NCBI GenBank assembly: GCA_031255415.1
Contig: JAIRSO010000089.1
Coordinates: 1-32,922 of the forward strand
From: Oscillospiraceae bacterium
GTDB taxonomy: Bacteria; Bacillota; Clostridia; Christensenellales; Aristaeellaceae
Direction: 5' to 3'
Length of the DNA stretch: 32,922 bases
Position 1 is the stretch's first letter. Every line of letters begins with the position of its first letter. The notes under the pieces were generated by a model. The model saw only the letters and a list, made by a program, of their open reading frames with translations, ran no database searches and had not been told where the DNA came from. The translations under genes were made by a program, and so were the position numbers. Positions 7,854-14,402 of this stretch are shown here, piece after piece.

Positions 7854-8708
7854 ATGCGGATTATCCGCGCGAACGAGATACTGGAGCTGACGCGGCGCTT
7901 GATCCTGGACGCGGAGTTCAACATCGGAGTGGACGTGCGCGCGGCTCTGGAGGCCGCGCTCAAGCGCGAGACCGCCCAGCCCGCGAGGCTGGCGCTGGAG
8001 CAGATACTCGAGAACCAGCGCATTGCGTCGGAGGAGCGCACGCCGCTGTGTCAGGACACGGGGATGATTGTGGCGTTTGTCGAGCTGGGGCAGGACGCGC
8101 GCGTTGAGTCCGACGCTGAGGGCGGATTCGAGGAAGCGATACAGGCGGGCGCGCGCGCGGCGTTCTACGGCGGATACCTGCGCGCGTCGGTCGTTGACGA
8201 TCCGCTGTTTGAACGCGCCAACACGCGTGACAACAGTCCGGCGGTCATACACGCGCGCATCGTCGGCGGGGATCGGCTGCGCATGCTGGTTATGCCCAAA
8301 GGCTTCGGCAGCGAGAACATGAGCGCGATACGCATGCTCCCGCCGTCTGCGGGCAGGGAAGGCGCGGCGGACTTTATCGTCGATACGGTGCGGCGCGCGG
8401 GATCGAAGCCGTGTCCGCCGACTATCGTTGGGGTGGGGATAGGCGGCACGTTCGAGCAGTGCGCGCTCATCGCGAAGAAAGCGACCGCGCGCAGGGTGGG
8501 TTCCGTCCATCCCGATCCGAGATACGCCGCGCTGGAAGACGAGTGCCTCGCGCGCGTCAACGCGCTGGGCATAGGCCCCGCTGGATACGGCGGTTTTACT
8601 ACGTCGCTGGCGGTGCATATCGATCACGCGCCTACGCACATCGCGGGCATGCCCGTCGCGGTGAACATCGTCTGCCACGCCTCGCGGCACGCGGAGGGAT
8701 ACATATGA
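7854..8708 (+). CDS. Class I fumarate hydratase, alpha subunit
   Basis: This is a 284-residue alpha subunit of the oxygen-sensitive, [4Fe-4S] two-subunit fumarase (TtdA/FumA N-terminal family), interconverting fumarate and malate. Three cysteines in the expected contexts are candidate cluster ligands: TPLCQDTGM (residue 66), GGTFEQCALIAKKA and NIVCHASRH near the C terminus. Family segments LVMPKGFGSENMS and VGVGIGGTFE are clear. The ATG at 7854 is preceded by GGTGATC, complementary to the 16S rRNA 3' end; a longer frame adds 15 residues without support. L(+)-tartrate dehydratase has the same fold, but the neighbouring malic enzyme favours fumarase. It overlaps the beta-subunit start as ATGA. 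Confidence 0.93.
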   Translation: MRIIRANEILELTRRLILDAEFNIGVDVRAALEAALKRETAQPARLALEQILENQRIASEERTPLCQDTGMIVAFVELGQDARVESDAEGGFEEAIQAGARAAFYGGYLRASVVDDPLFERANTRDNSPAVIHARIVGGDRLRMLVMPKGFGSENMSAIRMLPPSAGREGAADFIVDTVRRAGSKPCPPTIVGVGIGGTFEQCALIAKKATARRVGSVHPDPRYAALEDECLARVNALGIGPAGYGGFTTSLAVHIDHAPTHIAGMPVAVNIVCHASRHAEGYI

Positions 8709-9208
8709 ACGCTATCGATATCGCTCTGCCTCTCTGTGCGCAGACCGTCGCGGCGCTCAATCCCGGCGATATCGTGCGGATCGGCGGACCGGTATACACG
8801 GCGCGGGACGCGGCGCACAGGCGCATGGCTGAATCGCTCGTCCGGGGCGAACCGCTGCCGTTCGCGATAGCGGGGCAGACGATCTACTACGCGGGTCCGG
8901 CTCCCGCCCGGCCTGGGCAGATCATTGGCCCGTGCGGGCCGACGACCAGCGCGCGCATGGACGCGTATACGCCGCAGTTGATTAAAGCCGGACTGCGCGG
9001 TATGATCGGCAAGGGCGAACGCTCGGACGCGGTGCGCGAGGCGATGCGCGAGTATGGAGCGGTATATTTCGGCGTGGTCGGAGGCGCTGCGGCGCTTATC
9101 GCGCGGTGCGTGAAGCGATGCGAGATAGTGGCGTATGAGGATCTGGGCACGGAGGCTATCAGGCGGCTGGAACTGGAGGGATTGATCGCGATTGTGCTGG
9201 GCAAGTGA
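8705..9208 (+). CDS. Class I fumarate hydratase, beta subunit
   Basis: The 167-residue product matches the beta subunit (FumA C-terminal/TtdB type) that completes the substrate site of two-subunit class I fumarase. Visible family segments are LNPGDIVRIGGPVYTARDAAHRRM, GPCGPTTSARMDAYTP, and GMIGKGERSDAVREAM, followed by YFGVVGGAAALIA and YEDLGTEAIRRLELEG, all characteristic of the family. The ATG at 8705 overlaps the alpha-subunit stop as ATGA, implying translational coupling and equal production. The TGA stop at 9206 is followed, in the same frame, by a short spacer and an 18-base tandem repeat tract. Confidence 0.94.
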   Translation: MNAIDIALPLCAQTVAALNPGDIVRIGGPVYTARDAAHRRMAESLVRGEPLPFAIAGQTIYYAGPAPARPGQIIGPCGPTTSARMDAYTPQLIKAGLRGMIGKGERSDAVREAMREYGAVYFGVVGGAAALIARCVKRCEIVAYEDLGTEAIRRLELEGLIAIVLGK

Positions 9209-9232
9209 TCGGCGAAGGCTGTTGGGGGTATC

Positions 9233-9322
9233 GCGGTCAACGAGTACGCCGCAGTCAACGAGTATGCCGCGGTCAAGGAGTATGCCGCAGTCAACGAGTA
9301 TGCCGCAGTCGCCGATGATGCC
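9233..9322 (+). repeat. 18-bp tandem repeat tract after fumarase beta subunit
   Basis: Four good copies of GCAGTCAACGAGTATGCC start at 9233, 9251, 9269 and 9287, and a fifth, degraded copy at 9305. The tract lies between the convergent fumarase and carboxypeptidase genes, beginning 24 bases after the fumarase stop. It is in frame with the fumarase beta subunit and would read as Ala-Val-Asn-Glu-Tyr-Ala repeats if the TGA were passed. In the four good copies every variable base is at a third codon position of that frame (GCG/GCA, TAC/TAT, AAC/AAG). No start codon with a ribosome binding site was seen for a separate gene. Confidence 0.85.
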
Positions 9323-9326
9323 GCCG

Positions 9327-10595
9327 TCATCGCACCGAACGCTGGGATAGCAGCAGCTCGACATACTCCTCCAGGCAAAGCCCCGCCTCCGTCATCGCCA
9401 TCGCGTGTTCCTTGCCGACGTAACGGATGTGCCACGGCTCCGCCTCTATCCCGGTGATCTTCACCTTATCCTTCGTGTATCGCACGATGAAACCATACTC
9501 CGCGCAGTGTTTCGCCAGCCACGCGCATTGCTCCGTCGCCTCGAATGTCCAGCCGGGGATCGTGATATCAAACGCCAGTCCGGTGTGATGCTCGCTCGCT
9601 CCAGGCGCGGCGACATACCTCGCGGCGGCGTTTGCCGCCTCGGTTCGCGACATGCCGTTATCCCTCATGTACGATCGGACGCGCTCGTCTACAAGGCTCT
9701 GCTGGTAATTATACGATCGATATCCCGCGCTGATCTGCCAGTTAGCCTGCCCCTGATCCACCGCGTCGGAGAGCATCTCCAGCAGAGCGTCCACCGCCAC
9801 CGTCGCGCCCTGTATCTCCAGCGCCTTAATACGGACTATATCCTCCGGGCAGTATTCGCTTAGGTATACCATATCGTCCGGATACCACTCCGGGGGCAGA
9901 CGGTTCGCGGCGTTCACGAGCAGGGGTATCCCTACGGGATCGCCGGGCTGACCCGCTCTGCCCGTCTCGTCGATCAGCGGCTCGTCGGTGATCGTGACGT
10001 ATGACTCGGGCGGCGCGGACGCTATCGTCTCTTGGCGGCCTTCGGCGGGGATATCGTCGTCTTGATCCGATCGCTGTGCGGACTGTATCTCCTGGATCGT
10101 CTGGATCAACGTTTCCGATACGTATGGCGTTGATTCGGGCTGGTTCCGGTACACCAGCAAGGGCGGCGCGGGTTCAGCCGTCGGATCGGGAGCGGCTGTA
10201 GGCTCGATCGCGGCAACCGGCGCGGTTGTCGGGCTGATGGCTGCGCGGTTGGCGGCGTTCTTGCCGATCGAGTTGGATATGGCGAACATGATCACCAACA
10301 GCCCGACGCACGCGCAGAATACCAACGCCGCGCCGTTTGGGGCGGAGGCTCGCGCGGCTGGCGGACGACGATGTGGTTTAGCGCGGCTGGCGGGGACGGT
10401 TCGCGTCGGAGCGTGCCGCTTGCGCGGGGGTTGGGATCGCGTTCGGGCTGGCGCGCGCGGATGATCCTGGCGGGGCTTGCCTGTCTGCTGCGCGCGCGGC
10501 GGGTGCGCGGACGCGTGCTGGCGCGCGCGGCCTCCGGAGGCTCTGTATGTCTGCGGTTCCGTTTGGCGGCTGGCTGCCGCAGCGCGCGTTGGCAT
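9327..10595 (-). CDS. Membrane-anchored D-alanyl-D-alanine carboxypeptidase (VanY/M15B)
   Basis: The 422-residue protein has a long, very basic cytoplasmic N terminus (residues 1-87, about 20 Arg/Lys), one membrane helix at about 88-107, a low-complexity Pro/Ala/Thr linker, and a C-terminal peptidase M15B domain from about residue 240. Zinc-site and catalytic motifs are present: SAGYRSYNYQQ, EHHTGLAFDI (the HxxxxxxD metal motif, near residue 337) and EPWHIRYVG (Glu and third zinc His, near 387). Such enzymes trim the terminal D-Ala of peptidoglycan stem peptides outside the membrane. GGGGTG lies seven bases before the ATG and a strong promoter lies just upstream, supporting the long N terminus as translated. 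Confidence 0.9.
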   Translation of the reverse strand: MPTRAAAASRQTEPQTYRASGGRARQHASAHPPRAQQTGKPRQDHPRAPARTRSQPPRKRHAPTRTVPASRAKPHRRPPAARASAPNGAALVFCACVGLLVIMFAISNSIGKNAANRAAISPTTAPVAAIEPTAAPDPTAEPAPPLLVYRNQPESTPYVSETLIQTIQEIQSAQRSDQDDDIPAEGRQETIASAPPESYVTITDEPLIDETGRAGQPGDPVGIPLLVNAANRLPPEWYPDDMVYLSEYCPEDIVRIKALEIQGATVAVDALLEMLSDAVDQGQANWQISAGYRSYNYQQSLVDERVRSYMRDNGMSRTEAANAAARYVAAPGASEHHTGLAFDITIPGWTFEATEQCAWLAKHCAEYGFIVRYTKDKVKITGIEAEPWHIRYVGKEHAMAMTEAGLCLEEYVELLLSQRSVR

Positions 10596-10630
10596 GTCTG
10601 TTCACCCCGTTTATGCGTATACTGCATATA

Positions 10631-10659
10631 AAAATAGCATAACGGGCGGATCGTGTCAA
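10631..10659 (-). promoter_or_regulatory. Sigma-A promoter for the carboxypeptidase gene
   Basis: On the minus strand, TTGACA (10659-10654), a 17-base spacer and TATTTT (10636-10631). Predicted transcription start is near 10624, giving a leader of about 29 bases that contains the ribosome binding site of the gene starting at 10595. Confidence 0.7.
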
Positions 10660-10673
10660 CTCAAAGGATACAT

Positions 10674-10679
10674 TATAAT
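10674..10679 (+). promoter_or_regulatory. Candidate -10 element for the rRNA methyltransferase gene
   Basis: A consensus TATAAT on the plus strand, 28 bases before the ATG at 10708. The -35 position (near 10651-10656, TCGTGT) is poor and coincides with the -35 hexamer of the divergent carboxypeptidase promoter, so the two promoters would share DNA and may compete or need an activator. Confidence 0.45.
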
Positions 10680-10707
10680 TAAAGAATTCATTGAAATAGG
10701 GGGAGCT

Positions 10708-11817
10708 ATGACGGAGTTTGTCGCATCGGCGCCGTTTGGGTTGGAGGGGATCGTCGCGCGGGAACTGCGCGGGCTGGGATTGAGCGGAGCGGGAGCGGTT
10801 AACGGAGGCGCGTCGTTCAGCGGCGGTATGGCTGAAGCGGCGCGCGCGAACATTAATCTGCGCTGCGCGGATCGCGTGCGTATCGTGATCGGGAGGTTCG
10901 CCGCGCTCACGTTTGACCAGTTGTTCGAGGGCACGAAGGCGCTGCCTTGGCTCGACCTGCTGCCCCGCGACGCGCGTATACCCGTATCGGGCAAGTGCGT
11001 TCGCGCGAGGCTGATGAGCGTGTCCGACTGCCAATCAATTGTGAAGAAAGCTATAGTCGATAAGTTGCGCCAAAGAGCCGCGACCGTGCCCGAGACAGGG
11101 GCGGCGTACCCGGTCGAGGTCTCCGTTCGCGGAGACGAGGCCTCTATTACGATGGATACATCCGGCGACGCTCTGCATCGGCGGGGTTATCGCACCTGGA
11201 ATGGAGAGGCTCCTCTGCGCGAGACCTTAGCCGCCGCGCTGGTGCGCCTGTCCGGCTGGGAGCCTGGCTTGCCCCTGCGTGATCCGATGTGCGGTACCGG
11301 CACGATCGCGATAGAAGCCGCGCTGATCGGACGCAGGCGCGCGCCGGGATTATCGCGGTCGTTCGTATCGGAGTCATGGCCTGGGTGGGAGGATGCTTAC
11401 GCGCGCGCGAGGGAGGAGGCTAACGATCGCTTGAGGACGGACTCGCCGCAATGGATCGTCGGCGGAGACGCTGATCCCGCCGCGCTGGAACTGGCGCGAA
11501 GGCACGCGAGGCAAGCGGGGGTATCCGAGTCCGTCGCGTTCCATATACAAAACGCGGACGCGCTGAGCGCGCCCGAGCGATCCGGCGCGTTTGTGTGCAA
11601 CCCGCCGTATGGAGTGCGCATTGGGGATATAAAGGAAGCCGAACGCGCGATACGCGTACTGCGCGGATTGCGGGACAGGCATCCCGGATGGTCAATGACC
11701 GTGTTGAGCGCGCATCCGGGTTTTGAGCGCGTGTTCGGAGCGAAAGCGAACCGCAAGCCGCGCGTGTATAACGGACGGCTCGAGTGCGCCGCGTATACCT
11801 ATAAGGCGCGTGGATGA
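10708..11817 (+). CDS. THUMP-domain class I SAM-dependent RNA methyltransferase (RlmL N-terminal/YpsC type)
   Basis: The 369-residue protein has an N-terminal ferredoxin-like and THUMP RNA-binding region (about residues 1-165) and a C-terminal Rossmann methyltransferase. Motif I is DPMCGTGTIAIEAAL (near residue 192) and the catalytic N6/N2-type motif is NPPYG (near residue 298), as in enzymes that make N2-methylguanosine in 23S rRNA. Length and order match the YpsC/RlmL-N family, so a large-subunit rRNA guanine-N2 methyltransferase is likely; the exact position is inferred, not shown. GGGGGAG lies four bases before the ATG; a longer frame starting at 10477 runs through the divergent gene and is rejected. 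A 9-base repeat tract follows the TGA stop in frame. Confidence 0.9.
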   Translation: MTEFVASAPFGLEGIVARELRGLGLSGAGAVNGGASFSGGMAEAARANINLRCADRVRIVIGRFAALTFDQLFEGTKALPWLDLLPRDARIPVSGKCVRARLMSVSDCQSIVKKAIVDKLRQRAATVPETGAAYPVEVSVRGDEASITMDTSGDALHRRGYRTWNGEAPLRETLAAALVRLSGWEPGLPLRDPMCGTGTIAIEAALIGRRRAPGLSRSFVSESWPGWEDAYARAREEANDRLRTDSPQWIVGGDADPAALELARRHARQAGVSESVAFHIQNADALSAPERSGAFVCNPPYGVRIGDIKEAERAIRVLRGLRDRHPGWSMTVLSAHPGFERVFGAKANRKPRVYNGRLECAAYTYKARG

Positions 11818-11833
11818 AGGCGGTTGGTTCGTC

Positions 11834-11895
11834 CGGCGATTATGGTCAATATGGTCAATATGCCAATATGGTCAATACCGGCGGAACAATCGCCG
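11834..11895. repeat. 9-bp repeats inside an inverted repeat, convergent intergenic region
   Basis: ATGGTCAAT occurs at 11842, 11851 and 11868, the first two in direct tandem. The cluster is enclosed by a perfect 8-base inverted repeat, CGGCGATT at 11834-11841 and AATCGCCG at 11888-11895. It sits between two convergent genes, so a bidirectional transcript-end structure is possible, though there is no T-run. The first two copies are in the frame of the upstream methyltransferase. Confidence 0.6.
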
Positions 11896-11937
11896 CCGAC
11901 CATCTCCGACCAGCGCCCGCAGAACCATCCCGGATCA

Positions 11938-12831
11938 TCATCCCTTGACCGATCCGATCATTACCCCTTTCACAAAATACTTCTGCAGGAATGGATACAC
12001 CGCCAGTATCGGCGCGGTCGCGATTATGATGACGCAGTACTTAACCAGCAATCTATACTGGGACGTCTGCTCCTGGCTGACCATACTGGATTGAGTCATC
12101 GACTGCGTGTCGTTCTTGATGAGTATCTCGCGCAGCAACAGTTGCAGCGGATACTTTCCCCTGTCCTGCAGGAATATCGACGGGTTGAACCAGTTGTTCC
12201 ACCAGTACACCGCGTAGTACAGCGCGATGACCGCCACCGTCGCCTGGCTTAGCGGAAAGAATATCTTCCAGAGAATGGTCCAGTCGCTGGCTCCGTCCAG
12301 CCTCGCGCTCTCCTCCAGGCTCTCGCTGACCCCGGCGAACGTGGTGCGCATCACTATCAGGTTCCAGGTGCTGACCAGCACGGGCAGTATGATCCCGGCG
12401 TGCGTGTTGAGCAGACCCATGTTCTTGACCATCAGGTAAAACGGGATCAGCCCGCCCTGGAAATACATCGTAAAGACGATGATCTTCATCAGCGCGCCGT
12501 TCCAGAACAAACCCTTGCGGCTCAATCCATACGCGCCCATGGTCGTGACGAACATGTTAAGCGTAGTGCCGGCTCCAAGGTATATCAGCGTGTTGACGAA
12601 ACTGGAGCCGATCAGCCTGTTGGTCATCACCAGCTTGTATCCCAGCGTGTTAAGCGGCCATATCGGCCAGATCAGCAGCCCCTGATGCGCGTACATCAGC
12701 GTCGGATCGGACATGGAGGCCATCAATACATGCCAGATCGGATACAGGCAGATAACGCACAGCGCCGTCATAAAGACGTAGTTGAACGCGGAGAACGCGC
12801 GTTCCGGCGCCGAGGTGCGTATAGCGCTCAC
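11938..12831 (-). CDS. Carbohydrate ABC transporter permease (LplC/MalG type)
   Basis: This 297-residue protein has six predicted membrane helices and the coupling (EAA) loop FAGVSESLEESARLDGASDWTILWKIFFPLS, typical of the second permease of CUT1-type importers, particularly the LplC-like branch that works with large solute-binding proteins. The C terminus ends in the family-typical FLQKYFVKGVMIGSVKG. It begins 12 bases after the stop of the partner permease gene, and both follow the binding-protein gene. No ATPase gene is in the cluster, as is common when a shared MsmX/MsmK-like ATPase energises several sugar importers. Substrate is probably a complex oligosaccharide; the adjacent fucosidase suggests fucosylated material. 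Confidence 0.92.
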   Translation of the reverse strand: MSAIRTSAPERAFSAFNYVFMTALCVICLYPIWHVLMASMSDPTLMYAHQGLLIWPIWPLNTLGYKLVMTNRLIGSSFVNTLIYLGAGTTLNMFVTTMGAYGLSRKGLFWNGALMKIIVFTMYFQGGLIPFYLMVKNMGLLNTHAGIILPVLVSTWNLIVMRTTFAGVSESLEESARLDGASDWTILWKIFFPLSQATVAVIALYYAVYWWNNWFNPSIFLQDRGKYPLQLLLREILIKNDTQSMTQSSMVSQEQTSQYRLLVKYCVIIIATAPILAVYPFLQKYFVKGVMIGSVKG

Positions 12832-12843
12832 ATGCTCACCCCT

Positions 12844-14313
12844 TTACCACAGGCTCGTCTCGGAGACCGCGCCGCTCACCCTGTTGGCGACGACCACCAA
12901 TGAGAAATTGATCAGCGAGTTGAACAGGCTGACGGCGGTCGATCTGCTGAAGTCGGCGTTCTCGATCCCGATCCTATACACGTATGTCGATATAACGTCG
13001 GCGGTCTCGTATATCAGCGAGTTATACAGCAGTATGATCTTCTCATAGCCCACGCTCATCATCTGCCCGATCTGCAGGATCAGCAGTATCGTGATCGTCG
13101 GCGTGATGCCCGGCAGCGTCACGTGCCACATCTGGCGCGTCTTGCCCGCGCCGTCGATGATCGCGGCCTCGTATAGCTCCGGCGATATCCCCGCCAGCGC
13201 GGATAGATAGATGATGGAGTTCCAGCCCAGATGCTGCCATATGTCGGAGGCCAGGTATACCGATCGGAAGTACCTCGCGTTGGCGAGCAGGTTATTCTTG
13301 GGGAACCCGAACCAGCCCATCACGGTCGTGACCACGCCCTCCGTGCCCACGAAGTCGATCAGCAGCCCGCACAGCACGACCAGGGATATGAAGTGCGGTA
13401 TATACGTGACGGTCTGCACGACGCGTTTATACAGCGCGCCGCGCATCTCGTTGAGCATCAGCGCGAATATGATCGGCGCGGGGAAACCGATCAGCAGGTT
13501 CAGCACGTTTATCATCAGCGTGTTGCGCGCGGTGCGCCACGCGAACGGACTGCGGAAGAACTCGCGGAACCATTTAAGCCCCGCCCACTCGCTGCCCCAG
13601 AACCCTTTGCGGGGGGTGAAGTTGTTAAACGCGATGACTATGCCCTGTATCGGGCCGTAGCACCACACGATATAGAACGCCAGCGTCGGCAGTATCATCA
13701 GGTATACGGGCCAATGCTTGCGGAAGTCGCGCGCGATGATCGCGCCCAGGCTGGGCGGCTTGTAACCCTCCGGCAGGGCGGAGGACGGGATCGCGCCGGA
13801 TCGGCTGGACGCGAACGCGCGCTTGCTGGAATGGACGCTGTGCGCGACTGCGGCTATCAGCGCCGCGGACATGCACGCCGCCGCGACGTACCACCCCGCG
13901 CCGAAGGTTGTCATGCCGCTGGTGAAGTTGAACTCCCGCTGTTCGGCGAAATACATATCGAACCGGAAGAGAAGCAGCGCGGCCACGGCCGTTCCGGACG
14001 CGAGGCAGGGCAGGAACGCGCCTTTATTATAGACGACGGAGGCCGCCAGCGCCGCGCACGCGGCGATCAGCATGATTATCATTGGGTGAACCGCGCCGTT
14101 GGACTTGCCGCCCGTCGCCCTGCCGATCATATCCAGTCCGGTATACGACAGCGGCGCGTCGGTCTTATACTCGACGGCGCTGACGTATACCATGAACAGG
14201 CTCAGCGCCGTGATCAAGCACAACGCCAGCATGGCGGCTCTGGCGGCTACCTGCGCGCGTCCCGTCGGCGCGCCCGCTCCGATTGCGCCGGGCGCGCGCG
14301 AGGCATGGGTCAT
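12844..14313 (-). CDS. LplB-type carbohydrate ABC permease with extra four-helix N-terminal domain
   Basis: The protein is 489 residues, whereas LplB-type permeases are normally about 300. Residues from about 195 onward are a standard permease (HWPVYLMILPTLAFYIVWCYGP, then the coupling loop SPELYEAAIIDGAGKTRQMW). The first 190 residues hold four additional predicted membrane helices (about 27-45, 77-94, 99-117 and 139-158) with a roughly 30-residue loop between the first two. No frameshift or alternative start separates the parts; there is a Ser/Pro-rich linker at about 162-190. A GAGGAGG site lies upstream of the ATG. The function of the extra domain is unknown to me; it could sense, scaffold or dock the non-lipidated binding protein. 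Confidence 0.85.
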   Translation of the reverse strand: MTHASRAPGAIGAGAPTGRAQVAARAAMLALCLITALSLFMVYVSAVEYKTDAPLSYTGLDMIGRATGGKSNGAVHPMIIMLIAACAALAASVVYNKGAFLPCLASGTAVAALLLFRFDMYFAEQREFNFTSGMTTFGAGWYVAAACMSAALIAAVAHSVHSSKRAFASSRSGAIPSSALPEGYKPPSLGAIIARDFRKHWPVYLMILPTLAFYIVWCYGPIQGIVIAFNNFTPRKGFWGSEWAGLKWFREFFRSPFAWRTARNTLMINVLNLLIGFPAPIIFALMLNEMRGALYKRVVQTVTYIPHFISLVVLCGLLIDFVGTEGVVTTVMGWFGFPKNNLLANARYFRSVYLASDIWQHLGWNSIIYLSALAGISPELYEAAIIDGAGKTRQMWHVTLPGITPTITILLILQIGQMMSVGYEKIILLYNSLIYETADVISTYVYRIGIENADFSRSTAVSLFNSLINFSLVVVANRVSGAVSETSLW

Positions 14314-14359
14314 CGCTGTCGCCTCCTCGCTAGATGATTACGCGCAAAAATACGCGCGA

Positions 14360-14383
14360 GGCAGACGGTAACGCCCGTCTGCC
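14360..14383 (-). terminator. Intercistronic hairpin between binding-protein and permease genes
   Basis: A perfect 9-bp stem (GGCAGACGG with CCGTCTGCC, 6-base loop) lies in the 89-base gap. On the transcript it follows the binding-protein gene by about 20 bases; a T5 run comes 10 bases later, inside a second small CGCGC/GCGCG stem. Such hairpins often act as leaky terminators or 3'-end stabilisers that keep binding protein in excess over permeases. Confidence 0.5.
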
Positions 14384-14402
14384 ATAACGCGCGGTCGATA
14401 TA

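Noticed and set aside
8624..9364. Minus-strand frame reading the 18-bp repeats as Gly-Ile-Leu-Val-Asp-Cys repeats
   Set aside because: It lies antisense to the fumarase beta subunit and overlaps the end of the carboxypeptidase gene; open reading follows from the period being a multiple of three.
10477..10707. N-terminal extension of the rRNA methyltransferase
   Set aside because: The extra codons lie over the divergent gene and its promoter; ATG 10708 has a strong ribosome binding site and gives the normal N terminus.
13231..14337. Long open frame (368 codons) antisense to the LplB-type permease, and similar long antisense frames at 16202-17332 and 7767-8690
   Set aside because: They oppose clear conserved genes, have Arg/Gln/Gly-rich composition typical of reading GC-rich coding DNA backwards, and lack recognisable domains.
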